Shown: positions 1-11,868 of the stretch, piece after piece
Numbering within the stretch: the first letter of the stretch is position 1
Layout of the letters: each line of letters opens with the position of its first letter
Notes under the pieces: generated by a model
Seen by the model: only the letters and a program-made list of their open reading frames with translations
What the model was told of the DNA's origin: nothing
Databases searched by the model: none
Position numbers and translations under genes: made by a program
DNA from: Ailanthus altissimus
Lineage: Eukaryota; Streptophyta; Magnoliopsida; Sapindales; Simaroubaceae
DNA length: 64,000 nucleotides
NCBI GenBank assembly: GCA_946807835.1
Contig: OX327699.1
Span: 6,937,001-7,001,000 of the forward strand
Direction: 5' to 3'

Positions 1-419
1 TATTAAAAATCTAAGTTTCTCTCTATTTCTTACTCCCCTTTGATAATTTGAGAAATGGCTAAAGGGTAGTATTTATAAGTTTCAAATTAAGGTAAGAAAA
101 AGGGTATTAAAACAAGTGATGACACATGGGCGCTTGGGCACAAAGTATTTTGCTAATAGGAGCCCATTTTGGTGTATGGGCACCAAAACTTGGGTTTTCT
201 GGCACCTGGGCGCAGGTACTGTAGAATGTTATTGTGCATGGCAGTGTAGCATATTTGGTTTATTACTTGTTTTCTTTGAATTTTCGTCTCAAATAGCTCT
301 ATTAACTTGAAACCTACAAAATAAAATTAATACATATAAAAAGCCATGTATTCTTATTTAAATTAAGCAATTATCAAGTTTAGAAGAGATACAATATAAT
401 GTATAAAATGCACTCATCA
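1..419 (-). repeat. Partial 3' LTR of Athila-like element A
   Basis: The segment aligns with the right-hand part of the LTR at 15213-16541 and with 8013-8282. It shares the block around the TATA-like site (GTATTTATA on the plus strand, 69-77), a cluster of GGGCACC/GGGCGC words at about 128-215, and the terminal ATGCACTCATCA at 408-419. Read on the minus strand the LTR begins TGATGAGTGCAT, and the DNA at 420-430 gives a purine-rich tract (AGGGGAGTT). This is therefore a 3' LTR with the element interior to its right. Its other end lies outside the window. The family assignment is inferred from B, which carries Athila-type gag and protease. Confidence 0.85.
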
Positions 420-530
420 AACTCCCCTGAGCTTAAATATTTGCTCCTCGAGTAATAAAGCACATCTTACAATAAAATACCAAAATAAAAACTAAAAACG
501 ATAACAAACTCAAAAAGGACATAGATCATG

Positions 531-3091
531 TGTAATATCCAATCCCTATTAGTAGTATTGGCGCCTAGATTTCGGTATAGAACAAATAAGACACCGTAGG
601 GTTACTCGATTTTAACCCTATTAGAAATATTTTCTTTATAGTGCACGTGAGAGATATCAGACCTAATTTGATAATTTCACACTTGATCGGTGCGCCGGAC
701 GACCCTAGAATATTTTTAGAATTTTTCTCTATTGGCTTGGAAAAGAAAATTCTAATTTACTACATGAATTTCCATTTAAGGGTTATGAATGGAACAAGCC
801 TTTATTGAGAAACATAATCCATATATTAGAGAATAGACCAATTAGAAGAAATCTCATGGATTGCCAAGTTGGAAGTTCTAGTTAGTTCTTTGGACTATTC
901 CAACTAGATAGTTACAAATGAACTAATTACATAATTAGTTTTCAACTAATGGCAAATTAGTAATTTTGAGAAAGTTGAAGGGAAAAATGGTAAATAGAGG
1001 GAGGACTATAAATAGGTTGGAAGTGTGTAGAATTTTGAAGATGATCAAAAGCAAACACTTAGAACAAAAGAGAGAAAATTCGAGCTTGGAAAAGGGGGGC
1101 TGCTACAGTAACCTTTCAAGTTTTGTTTTCATGAATTTTCATGTGTAATCAAGCCAAATTAAGGTTACAAACCAATCCCTAAGCTCAATTGAAGTCTCTA
1201 TTAGAGAAAATTCAAGAAAAAGAGGTAAGAAAAGCATCTTTTATGAGTTTAATAAGTGAGAATTCAAGAATGTGTTAATTGATGTTCTTATGTGTATTCT
1301 TGGCTTAGATTGAGTTGAATTCTAGTTTGGAGCTTGAAGGAGTCATCAATTTGAAGAAATTGGCAAGGTGAGAATTAGGGTTTTTGGTGATTTTGTTGTA
1401 GAGATTTCAATTGATTGTAATTAGGGCTTTAGAATGAAATTGGCATGATTTTGTTGTAATTGGAACAAGAAATTGAGAAAAGGAAGGTGTTGGAACCTAG
1501 GGTGAAATTCTGCCACTTTAGGGAAGTTAGGAATTGAGTGGTGTTTTGATTGAATTGTTGTGTGTAAATGATGCATATTGTGAATTGAATGTATATGGTT
1601 GATGAAAAAACCCAAAAATGAAGAAAATGGGACATAATTGTCCATGTTGGAAAGGTGAAGGGCAAGTATGTCCAATCAAATTATAAGGTGTTCAATAATT
1701 TGCAGGGCGCCGGATGGTGAGTTAGTTTCGATTATGGCTCCGTAACTAAAATCGGGAAGTAGTTTACATCCGGACTTTGTATGCCGATTAGGGCATTTAG
1801 TAGTTAAATGAGATTCTAGTGTTCGATTTGGTTCTAAATGTCATTTATGGCGCGTAGGTGAGGATAACCGAGAGCGTTAACGGGAGCAGGAATCGGGAGC
1901 GAAATTGAGCGCGGAGCGGTTGTGAGTGGAAATCTGCCATTTCTTTTACTTTTCGGTTATTATGTTTTCGCACAATGACTATGTATGTTTTATGAGCTTT
2001 CGATGCATAAACATGATTTATGATCTTGATATATTCATAGACATGCTTTTACATGATCGATTTGCGAAACAGTTTTGAAATTTCTGCATTCGTTTTTAAG
2101 GCCATTGGTACCCTCAGATTATAATGGTGATGATTGTATTAGATCCGGCCGGTATATCCTGTGCACATGGGCAGGTCTTGGGGGTGTGTCACTAACTCCG
2201 GGAAGTTGGGATGTCAGTCATGTGAGTCGCTCTATGTGTACGGGATATTGTCTCGCTATATGCATGCGATGTAGGATTCCGCTGCGTAGCCAGTGAGATG
2301 TCTTGAGATGTCACTGTGGGTGCTGCTAGTTGAGGTGCCCCGTGACCTACTCACGTATGCGGTGCTAGTTGAGTCGCTGCATGGGTATAGAGCTTTAGGG
2401 TTACCATTGGTACAGTTTAGAAAGAAAATGGCCGAGCAAGAATTTTACTAGTTTTTGATTTACCGATAGCATTTATGCATTTATATGCATACAGCAGTTA
2501 TTATGTTATACAGATTCTGAATATAGTTTTCCAAAGATGTAGATAAAACTCGCTCGGCAAGATTTCATTAGCATATGATATTAGAAACCGTTTTACAATT
2601 TTACATCCGTTTTAGAAGCATAATTTCTGCATGTACTTTAGAAATGCATAATAGTTGTAGGCATGTATATTTGTAAGTATGTGTTGAATCAAGAAGAAGA
2701 GATTTATAGTTTATGATGATCGTTTTTACTTTTTATGATTATGCTTATTTTGTGATTTACACGAAATAATTGAGTTGTGTTGGATTTGATTTGAAAAGGA
2801 CCGGAGGTCCGAATTGGTAGAATTGAGATGGGTTGGAATTAGAAGTGAAATTTCTTTGCAGGTTTATATGGACTTTCCGAAAAATAGGGGAAACTCTGTC
2901 CGTTTGTTTTTAAAACTAAGATGTTGTTTTCATGTATATTACTAGATCTTTTTAGTAGTAACAAGATTTAAAAAGGGGTTCGCCTCGCAGAATTTCTTAA
3001 CTTACCCAGTTAGGTTCGGAGGAACTTCCGTCGGGGTGCCCGGCAGGGCCGCTGGAATCTATAGTAGAGGGTCTCGGGTCGGGTCCTGTCA
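531..3091 (+). repeat. Solo LTR, Tekay-like chromovirus family (same family as element F)
   Basis: A 2561-bp LTR starting TGTAATATCC and ending GTCCTGTCA. It is flanked by a perfect 5-bp target-site duplication TCATG (526-530 and 3092-3096). It matches, in the opposite orientation, the 5' LTR of element F at 53314-56092, including the start and end blocks and the shared stretch CACTCGGTT/GAGTCGCTGC. No internal retrotransposon sequence lies between the duplications, so this is a solo LTR left by LTR-LTR recombination. The uninterrupted homologous site is present in element B at about 8383-8387. Short ORFs inside it have no recognisable similarity. Confidence 0.93.
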
Positions 3092-3096
3092 TCATG

Positions 3097-4440
3097 TGGT
3101 CGGCAAATGATAAGTAATTTGTCTAAAAAATTTCTCATAACTACTATGTTCAAAGAAATTCATAACATCATAACCGTACAACATGTTAATCCAACACTTA
3201 TTCTAAACCACAAGTGACTTATTTGGTGTGTGTGTGTGTGTGTATGTGTGTGTGAATAGATAAAATCACTAGTCACATGCACTCGAATTAGTTTATGTAC
3301 ACAAGACAATGAAATGGTCTCTATGATTTGTTTTTATTTAATACTCCATATGCTTGCTTTTCGCATCACTCTCCACTAATGTAGGCACACACATAATCAA
3401 TGATCAAATAGAACTTTAGTTAGCTTGTAATGCATGGCTAGGGTAAGGGTAGGATAAAATGGATTAATTTTAGCGTAACTTATACCATAAACACACATTC
3501 TTCTAGAGATTATACAAACAGAACCATTTGTTTTCCACTCGATTTCCCCAAAATTTATTTCTTCGATTCCCTTGCAATTTTATTGTTCCTATTTTCCCTT
3601 TTTTTTAAAGCTAAGGGTATAGCAAACTCAATTTATATATTTTTTTTCTTTTTTATTTTTTTTTAATTTTGTTTTTTTTGAATTCTTTTTATTGAAGTAA
3701 GTAACTATGCCCTAAACTTAAGTTTTTCGATATTAGAACAATCAAAATTCATAACGAAACCTATAACCCTTCTTTTATTTTCAAAATTTCACATATCTCT
3801 TTAAAAGTAGTGTTACGCCAATGACGTGGTGGGTACTATAAAGGATAATAAAAATAAGGTTAAGGCAGTGATATGGTTAGCAAGAAAAATAAAATTTAGA
3901 CTCAACGGGGTGACTAGGGATAAAAACTATACAAAGGTTGGTTTGAAAGGCTCAATCGGTCCAAAGATGGCTTAAAATTATATTCTCAATTACATATGCC
4001 TTGGTATTTCACCTTAAGTGATGCTCAAATAAGTTCTAGCATATTTTTGAGATCCTAATTGTTCTTGTGGTGCATAAAAGTCTTCTAAGTAAGCATAAAA
4101 ACTAAATGATTCTAACTATATGCTTAAAATATCAAGTGGTCATAAAGTAAAGCCGAACTTATCCTAAATTATCATGCAAACAATCACAACATTCATTGTT
4201 GCCAAAAGAAAGTAGCATTTGAAATCATATTTTTATTTCATATCATTTATTACTATAATTCAACCAACCTACAATTAAAGACGAAAAAAAAAAAATTTGC
4301 ATGCAAAATACAACAACTAAGAACAATAGTCATAAAGAGTAAGCATGATTAAACATAGTAAATGAACACTGAATAATATTTCCCTCCCCCAAACTTAAAG
4401 CTAACATTATCCATAATGACAAAAATGAGAATGAGTAAAA
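3097..4440 (-). other. Non-coding 3' internal region of element A
   Basis: With 420-530 this forms the region between the coding part and the 3' LTR of element A, split by the solo LTR. It is colinear with 8391-9780 of element B; shared landmarks include the GTGTGTG run at 3219-3253, GCATGGCTAGGGT, CCAAAGATGGCTTAAA and the CCCAAACTTAA block near 4390. There is no open frame of note. Homology to B fades at about 4440, where the rest of A is missing. Confidence 0.7.
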
Positions 4441-4949
4441 GAGACTTCTCTCGTAGTTGATGGTTTAGTGCGGCAGTGCTCAAATCTTAAGGCTGAAGTT
4501 ATTGCTTTAGTTAGTGCTTGGCGATTACTTTTAGGGTGAACTTCTATATATTTTGTTTCTAGTTTTGAAAAATACGTTGTCATGTGCTTGGCGATTACTT
4601 TTATGTAAATGTGGTATGCTTTTATTTCACACATATAAAAGAATAACTATCTATTTGGCATACTAAGTTCCTTACTGTTTTAGACTAGGGGCTTTCTTAA
4701 ATAACACGTAGTAAAACATTACATCCACTGGACCTAGTAGCCTAGGACACTGTCTACAAGTGCCACTAAGAAGGTTTTAACAAATTTTCCTCTTGAAGGA
4801 AAGATACTGAGGAAAAAAGCACAATGTATAGAGATAAAAAGTAGTATTAAGTACTTGTACCTTTGGAGCTTAGCGAGCTTTCATTATGCTTTAGGTATCC
4901 TTGATAACTGCCTTCGTAAATGGTTGATGGGTGTCTTACTTTGGTTTTC
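4441..4949. other. Unresolved junction between elements A and C
   Basis: I recognise no domain here. It contains a direct repeat of about 19 bp, GTGCTTGGCGATTACTTTTA, at roughly 4514-4533 and 4585-4604. It lies between the point where A stops matching B and the decayed integrase of C, so it may hold the 3' end of C or unrelated DNA. The LTR start of C (TGTTAGGG at 18656) has no obvious partner here, so C appears to have lost its 3' LTR. Confidence 0.4.
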
Positions 4950-6440
4950 AGTTTAGTACTGTTGAAGGGAATTCTACGTGGGCAGTTCAACTAGCCTCTA
5001 CTCCCAACTTTTCACCCTCGGACACAACTAGTAGGATGTGAGGAGATTGCACACCCTTCTTTGCATATGGCCATATGCAAGGGGTAAGAGGAGAGGAGTA
5101 CAACATGTATTCTTATAGTGATAAATGAAGAACTGTTCATTTACATTTTTATAGGTATAGCTCACTTTATGTACTTTTGGGCCCTAGAATAAGGCTACTC
5201 CCTCTGTCCATATGGTAAGCATTCCTTCTACATAGGATGCTAGGGGTTTTGGCGTAACCCTACTGAGGGGATTTCTTAGGCCTTTTCACATAGGCGTGAT
5301 CTTTAAGGTTTTGCTCTTGGCATATGCATAAGGAGTAGATGGAGACAATATTTCCTTGAAGTGATTTACCATTCGCTCTCAGATCAAGACCTGAGTAGTT
5401 CTCACTTTCCCTTACACTAAGTTCTATTTTTAGTTGATAATGGCGTAAGATAAACCAAAGTGACAGATTATAACCTACCACATGAACTCAGTAATCTTTC
5501 TCTTAGTGATCGAGGTTAATAGTTTGACCTTTGCCCATTTTGTTATGTAATCCACAGCTATAATAGCGTACTTAGCTCATCCCTATCCAACTGGCATAGG
5601 GCCAATAAGATCCACCCCATAGATGGAAAAAGGCCAAAGGGAGCTCAGTAGTATGAGGTTCTCTAGAGGCTATCTAGGTATCTTTGTGAACCTCTGGCAC
5701 TTCTTACACTTCTTGACCAGGTCCTTTGCATCTTGCTTTATGTTGAGCTAGAAGTACCCTTGCCTTAGTGCTATATAAGCTAGGGCTCTACCTCCTCAAT
5801 AGTTTTCCCACATCCCTTTATACATCTTCCTAAATACGTACTCTCATTCTAAAGGCGCAAGCACCTCAGGAAGGGTAAGCAAGCTCCTATCTTATAAAGT
5901 ACCTCATCAATTGGGCAGTACCTTGCTGCTTAGTACCTCAGCTTCTTGGCTTGGTTTTTATCCTTAAAGGTGACTCTATTCCTCAAGTATTGAATAATGG
6001 ATCCATCTAGCAAGGTTGACCATCAACTGAGTAGATTTCTATGGGTTTCATAACTCAAATACTAGGCTCAAGTACAACTTTCACTAACAATGTTTTGAGA
6101 AAGTTTGGTACCAATGAAGGTCAACATGGCTAGTAGGTCAGCTTTGTAGTTGTCATTTCTTGGGACCTACTCAATATGAATCTCCTCGAATGTATTAACT
6201 AGCTCCCAAGCATTTTTAAGTAGGTTTACATATTTTTCTTCTTGGCGTAATAATCGTTGTTGACTTGGCTAACAACAAGCTGAGAGTCAATTTTGACTAC
6301 TAGCTTTCAAGCTTATAAGGCTTACCTCTACTCCCTCATGATTGATTATGATAACCTCGGCTCCACTTTCTTGGGTGTTGGAAGCTCTATCCATATACAC
6401 AACTTAAGAAGTCATTGTTTGTTGCTTAGTGAGCTTATCT
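4950..6440 (-). pseudogene. Element C: second (Tat-type) RNase H and integrase, decayed
   Basis: On the minus strand about 6420-6130 reads as an RNase H domain with VVYMDRASNTQESGA (first catalytic Asp in YMD; usual form DGAS), then KYVNLLKNAWELVNTFEE and VPRNDNYKADLLA. From about 5830 the integrase begins: GGRALAYIALRQGYF, the zinc-binding CKKCQRFTKIP near 5700, and the core YGVDLIGPMPVG with its catalytic Asp followed by YAIIAVDYITKWAKVK to about 5520. Below that only short pieces are readable and I could not place the last two DDE residues. Several stops (for example IPR*PLE) interrupt the frame. Acts on nothing now; ancestrally it would have degraded RNA in hybrids and inserted the cDNA. 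Confidence 0.8.
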
Positions 6441-6589
6441 TTTTTCTCTACATCCTTCTCTAAGTTTAGAGTAAGCTCAGCCACGAAGTCTGTAGTGGCT
6501 TGTGCTTTTATAGAAGGGCATGACTTGTAGGTGTTATCAAACTCACCCAGCTCATATGACTACTTAATCAGTTATCCTAATACGTCCAT

Positions 6590-7850
6590 CTTTTAGAGGA
6601 TCTACCCCAATGGCATATTGGTCAGCACTGCGATGGTGTAAGCTTGGAAGTAAAGATATAACTTCTTCGTTGCCACTACTTAAGCTAATGTGTACTTCTG
6701 AGTATGTTGGTATCCTTCGCGACATTGATTAAAGCTTTACTGATGTAGTAAATTGGCCTCTAGACTCTCCCACCTTCATCCCCTACTAGTACTGAGCTGA
6801 GTGCAGTCTCAGACACAACTAAGTATAAAAGAAGTATGTCACCAGGCTATGGATTAGCAAGCAGATGAGGCTCTTCCAAATATTGATTCAGCTTTATGAA
6901 GGCCTCTTCACACTTAGGAGTCCAAGTCATATTCTTACCAGTTTTCAAGACTTTGAAGAAGGGTTGGTAGTGATCAGTAGCCTTAGAGATGTATCTACTT
7001 AGTGTGGCTACTTGTCCTACTAAGGTTTGCATGCCATTCACTATCATAGAAGTCCTCATCTCCCTTATGTCATTGATCTTCTATAAGTTGGCTTCAATCT
7101 CTCTTTGTCGCACAACAAACCTTAGGAATATTCCTTTAGTTGCACTAAAGACGCATTTCTCTAGATTCAGCTTCATGTTATGCTTCTTCAATACCTAAAA
7201 TATCCTTCGTAGGTTTGATAAATGGTCAGCAGTAAATGCAAACTTGGTGACCATGTCATTAATATAGATCTCTATGTCTTCCTAATCTTGTTCTTGAAGA
7301 GCTTGTTTACTAAGTGCTAGTAGGTCGCCCCAACATTCTTTAGCCGAAAAGGCATTGTTTTGTAACAGTATAGGCCTCTAATGATGACGAAAGTAGTCTT
7401 GTCTTTATCTAGGCCATACATCCCAATCTGGTTATAGCCTAAGAAGGCTTTCATGAAACTGAGGAGTACATATAGTGAGGAAGAGGTAACTAGTTGATCT
7501 ATTCAAGGCAAAGGGAAGTTATCTTTAAGACATGAGCCTTCTTTACTAGCATAACATTAAAGACCCGCTCAGGGCTACCTCAGCCTTGATAGCTTTGTAT
7601 ATCTCTTGGTTGAAGGGTATTCCTCTTCTGCTTAATCTACTTGTAGTTAGAATCCACATTAAACTTTTGGCATGTTAGCTTTTGATAAATTCTGGGCATG
7701 TTCTTATAAGACTAGGCGAACATATCTGCATACTCATTGAGAAAGGTGACTAGAGCTCTCTTGACCTCCCCAGACAGTGAGAAAGGTGACTGAGATTAAG
7801 GTGGTTCCTCAGCAGACTTACCCAGCTTCTTATCATTTTTCTCTCTCGAG
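6590..7850 (-). pseudogene. Element C: reverse transcriptase and first RNase H, decayed
   Basis: Minus-strand reading from about 7700 gives FNVDSNYK*IKQKRN (the usual HKLNVDP..RPIKQKRR start of Tat RT), then FNVMLVKKAH. The thumb/connection region at 7059-6847 is open: LVGQVATLSRYISKATDHY, FFKVLKTGKNMTWTPKCEEAF. RNase H follows at about 6840-6590 with LYLVVSETALSSVLV and RPIYYISKALIN. Many stops and frameshifts break the RT palm and I could not find an intact YxDD box. The domain order and wording fit Ty3/gypsy, Tat lineage. Confidence 0.82.
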
Positions 7851-8012
7851 TCTAGTGTGGCTATCTAATATCTTGGCCTCAGAGTAGTGGCATAACATTC
7901 CCTGGTTGCTAGTCGGTCACCTTTCACAGTGGCAACCTCTCAATTAACTGGGACTTCATAATTAGGTGGTTCATAGAGATAACAACTCAAGTAGCCATCA
8001 AGAAGGGTCGAC
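7851..8012 (-). pseudogene. Element C: C-terminal half of the protease domain, cut off by element B
   Basis: Minus-strand reading from 8012 gives the second part of the Tat protease region: the RP of the GRP motif, FLMAT, NHLIMK, then VATVKGDRLATRECYATTLR. The N-terminal half is at 16542-16900. Joining the plus-strand flanks across element B and keeping one copy of TCGAC restores the continuous motif NIILGRPF. A stop in FLMAT*V shows independent decay. Confidence 0.88.
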
Positions 8013-8282
8013 TAGCACCCGGGCGCCTCTTTTCAGCTATTGGGCACCAAGCACTGTAGTAGCTCGACAATGTAGTAAGGGTATTGTAGCACCTCTAGTG
8101 TTCATCGATACTGTAACATATTTTGGTTTTTGCTTGTTTCTTTGAATTTTTACCCTAAATAGCTCCAATTTGAAACCTAAAAATTAAAATTAATACACAT
8201 AAAAAGTCATATATTTTTATTTAAATTAAACAATTATTAAGTTTAGAAAAGATACAATATAATGTATAAAATGCACTTATCA
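8013..8282 (-). repeat. Truncated 3' LTR of element B
   Basis: Matches the last about 290 bp of the 5' LTR (15213-16541), ending AAAATGCACTTATCA at 8282. The next bases (8283 on) give AAGTTTGGGAAAGT on the minus strand, a weakened polypurine tract. The LTR begins abruptly right after the TCGAC duplication; the LTR itself has TCGA at the matching place (about 16254), so a microhomology deletion between the duplication and the LTR is the simplest explanation. Confidence 0.85.
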
Positions 8283-9785
8283 AACTTTCCCAAACTTAAA
8301 TACTTGTTCATCCTCGAGTAAGGAGCACATCTCACAATAAAATAAAAAATGAAAATGACAACAAACTCCAAAAGGACATAGAACATGGGGTCGGCAAATG
8401 ATTAATAATTTGTCTTTAAACTTTTTCATAACTATTATCCTCAAGGAAAGTCTAAACATCATAACCATTCAATATGTTAATCCAACACTTATTCAAACCC
8501 ACAAGTGGCCTACTTAATGTGTGTATGAATTTTTAAAATTATTAGTCATATGAACTCGGATTAGTTTATGTACACGAGACAATGAAATAGTCTCTATGAA
8601 GTTTTTTTATTTATTAACACTCTATATGCTATTGTTTTTGCATCACTCTCCACTAATGTAGGCACTCACATTATCAAGGATCAAATAGAACTTTAGTTAG
8701 CTTATAATGCATGGCTAGGGTGAGGGTATGATAAAATGGATCAATTTTGGCTCAACTCACACTATAAACACACATTCCTCTAGAGATTACACAAACCGAA
8801 CCATTTATTTTCCACCCGATTTCTCCTAAACTTATTTCTTTGATTCATTTGCTATTTTGTTGTTCTTCTTTTCATTTTCTTTTAAGCTAGGGGTACAACA
8901 AACTTAATTTATACTTTGTTTTTTGAAATTTTTTTTGTATTATTATTATTATTTTGATTGAATTAAGTAACTATACCCCAAAATTAAGCTTTTCGATATT
9001 AGAACAACCAAAATTCATAATGAAACCCATAACCCTTCTTTAATTCACCCCTTCATTTTTAAAAATTTATATAACTCTCTAAAAGGAGTGTTATGCCTAT
9101 GACGTGATGGGTACTATGAAGGATAATAAAATAAAGGCTAAGGTACTGATATGATTAGCAAAAAAAAGCTAGTATTAGGCTCAATGAGGGTAACTAAGGG
9201 TAAAACTATACAAAGGTTGAGTTGAATGGCTCAATCATTCCAAAGATGGCTTAAATCATATTCTCAATTATGTATACCCTAGGATTTCACCTTGAGTGAT
9301 GCTTAAACAAGTTCTAGTGTGTTTCTGCTACCCTAATTATTCTTATTATGCATAAAAGTTTTCTAAGTACGCATAAAAACTAATGATTCTAACTACGTGC
9401 TCAAAATATCAAGTGGTCACAAAGTGAAGCCAAACTTGTCTTAGATTACCAAGCAAACAATCGCAATATTCATAATTTAAAAAGAAGTAGCATTTCAAAT
9501 CATGTTTCTTTTTCATATCATTGACTACTAATCATTCAGCCAACCCACAACTAATGACAAAAATACCCATAAACACAAATTAAAAGATAAACACTCAATC
9601 AAATAATTAAAAATAAATGAAAGGAACTAGATATGAAATAAATAAAACAGTGAAAAAATTAGTAGGATTAACATAGAACTGTTTTCCACCCCTTAAATTA
9701 AGAGTAAGACATGTCCTAATGACTAGCAAGAAAAGAATATAAAAAATTGAGAACAGAACACTCCCTAATTAGGATTAAAAATCCT
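8283..9785 (-). other. Non-coding 3' internal region of element B
   Basis: AT-rich, no significant frame. It is colinear with 420-530 plus 3097-4440 of element A and loosely with 20892-22343 of D. It contains the empty-site counterpart (8383-8387) of the solo LTR insertion in A. This is the usual long spacer between the last ORF and the 3' LTR in Athila-type elements. Confidence 0.75.
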
Positions 9786-10896
9786 TAGTTATCCTTCATG
9801 TCTATTGGAGGGTCATCGTTATTGTCGAAATTATCAGAAGATAGTGGCAGTACTGGAGTTGAAATAGGTAGAGCAGAAGGTGGCTGAACTTGGCTGGTGT
9901 TGAGATGCAAATGGGCTGCTGTGAGTTACCATATTTGCATTTAGTAAGAAGCCACTTGTTGTTGGTACTCGACCCATTGTTGACACCACAGTTGGTGTGC
10001 CTGGAACACTCGCTAGTGGTTTGCAAATGCCCTCGTAAGCGATGTATGGATTTCTTGGCTAGGATCATGTTCCGAGGAGAAAGTTACGATCTGTCCTTGA
10101 GGATGATATTTGTTTTGGACCTGGTGGGTGGTGCTAACATTGATTGCTTGAGCTGGATATAATGATTCCTCAAACGAGTCTTAAATGACACCAACTTGTT
10201 TGCACAATGCTGTGATTAGGGAAGGATAAAATATTCTAGCTCTTTCGCTCTGAATATTGTGAAGAATACATTTTTTGATGACGAAGCCAATATCAATGCT
10301 CTTCCCTATCATGATGGCATAAAGTAAGATTACTTTGTCGACCATTACATCACTGGTGTGGGTGGAGGGTATTAGCTTGTCATTAATGAATTTGTGCCAA
10401 ATCGTTTCTTCTATACCTATGGCTCAAGTGGGGAATAAGCGGTGGCACCCACTGAACATTCTCTAATAGGTATCAGGTGCACAAAGTCGCTAAATGATGG
10501 CATCAAAATTGAGCTCTTTAGTTAACTAATAATGCTCATTGTTTACAATTACTGGAATGTTAAAGAGGTGATTGATGGAGTTTTCATCAAAGAAAACTTA
10601 TTTCCCATGAACCCGGGTCCTCAGTTGGTGGTGTTCAAAGGCATTAACATAAAACTTGTGCACTACAGGAATGATAACAGCTTTTGATTGTTGGCACAAT
10701 TGCTGCCACCCTCGGCAATTGATTATTCGACTGAAAGATGTGAGACCAACCCTTGATAGCCTAAAGCCTTTTTGAGAATGGCAACCCTATTGACAATTGA
10801 GGATGTATAACATTCGGCTATAGCAGATGAAATAAATTTTATGGTGTTGTATCTCGTGTTGCAGTCGTTGTAGTTCTTGCCTTTTTTTGGAGCCAT
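9786..10896 (-). pseudogene. Element B: MAPKK ORF, putative plant transposon protein family, decayed
   Basis: The start at 10896 gives MAPKKGKNYND, matching the MAPKK start of the D copy (23408). The first 58 codons are open to 10723, followed by stops and at least one frameshift; the region length is not a multiple of three. A second conserved block near 10220 reads YPSLITALCKQVGV, equivalent to FPSLITALCSRANV in D. The end, FDNNDDPPIDMKDN then stop, matches the acidic tail of D (DTNDFE). It occupies the env-like position of Athila elements, but I see no signal peptide or membrane span, so calling it env is not supported. Function unknown. Confidence 0.75.
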
Positions 10897-11850
10897 TAAT
10901 TCAAAGTATATCAACACAAAATTAACTTTTGTCAACTTCGACAACATTTACCCTCAATTGCTTAGGCTTCAGTCCTAAGACTTTTTTTTTAATCCACCAC
11001 TCTCCTTAATCAAAATTCACATATTTTCAAGTAAAGTTTACAACAATTCTCCCATTATAAATGTTAAGCATACGACTCTCAACAATAAGAAATTTTCAAT
11101 TACAACATTTATACGCCCAATACACCCATCTCCATGGCACCCAACCAAGCCAAATAATTCTTAATCAATTGCTAAAATAATTGATTGCATCAATATCAAA
11201 CCAAAAATGTCATGCTTATATACAATTCACAACAATATCTAAAATCACACTTGGATAATTAAAATAGGGTAATAAAGATCAATGAAATTGAACAAGGGTA
11301 TCAAAACCTTTTTACCTTTGGTGTGTGAAGTTTAGGAAAGATGTCCATGAAAATTTGAGCTCTTATTGCAAGAGATGAAAAAAATCAGAATAAATGGTGA
11401 TTTATGGGGTTTTGTTTTTTGGGAGATTAAGATGTGGGCAATGGTTGTTGTGTGTGGAAAAAGCTTTTAATTTAAAGTTTTTAATGTGGATTTGTTGTAA
11501 TTCAGAAGAGTTATGAATGTTTGAAACATTATGGTTTTGAGACATGAGAGGGAAAATAAAGAAGAAGAAAGGGGGATGTGTTTTAAAGAGATAAAAAAAG
11601 AAAAAAAAATTTTGAAGTGGCACCCTGGCGCATAGGCACCAATTCATTTTGTACCTAGGTAATGGCATCTGGGCACCATAGATAATGCCTCGCCACCCAA
11701 AAATTAAATAAAATGGTGCCCAAGCATTAATCTTGGCCAATGCTTACATACCTGTTCTTTTTTGTTTCTCTATTTTTTTCTTCTTTTTTTTTCTTTTTTT
11801 TCCTTTTGGTATTTTAAAGGAATACAAAACAAATGAAAATACATCACATT
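10897..11850 (-). promoter_or_regulatory. Element B: spacer upstream of the MAPKK ORF with LTR-like motif cluster
   Basis: No gene seen. At 11615-11735 there is a GC-rich cluster of words such as GGCACCCTGGCGC, GGCACCAA, CTGGGCACC and GGTGCCCAAG. The same vocabulary occurs just upstream of the TATA-like site in this family's LTR (128-215 in A, 16215-16310 in B). A long polypyrimidine run lies at 11756-11806 (polypurine on the coding strand). I infer a promoter-like or processing function for the ORF; the sequence does not prove it. Confidence 0.45.
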
Positions 11851-11868
11851 CTTAGGTTGCCTCCCAAA
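11851..11868 (-). promoter_or_regulatory. Conserved end-of-pol hairpin / GGN motif in element B
   Basis: The minus strand reads TTTGGG-AGGCAA-CCTAAG, which can form a 6-bp stem with two G-U pairs and a 6-nt loop. The same element is at 23975-23992 (D) and 61191-61208 (H). In translation it gives (L)LGGN, the motif that closes pol in Athila elements, so a coding explanation is also possible. Confidence 0.6.

Noticed and set aside
966..1148. Small ORF in the solo LTR, and others at 116-310, 2075-2296
   Set aside because: They lie inside LTRs, are not conserved in the homologous LTR copies and resemble no known protein.
3219..3253. GT microsatellite as a regulatory feature (also 38119-38135, 45896-45916)
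   Set aside because: Simple slippage repeats; the two copia LTR copies differ in length, as expected of neutral change.
9786..10896. An envelope gene in element B (and D)
   Set aside because: The position after pol is env-like, but the translated frames show no signal peptide, membrane span or cleavage site and resemble the plant transposon protein family instead.
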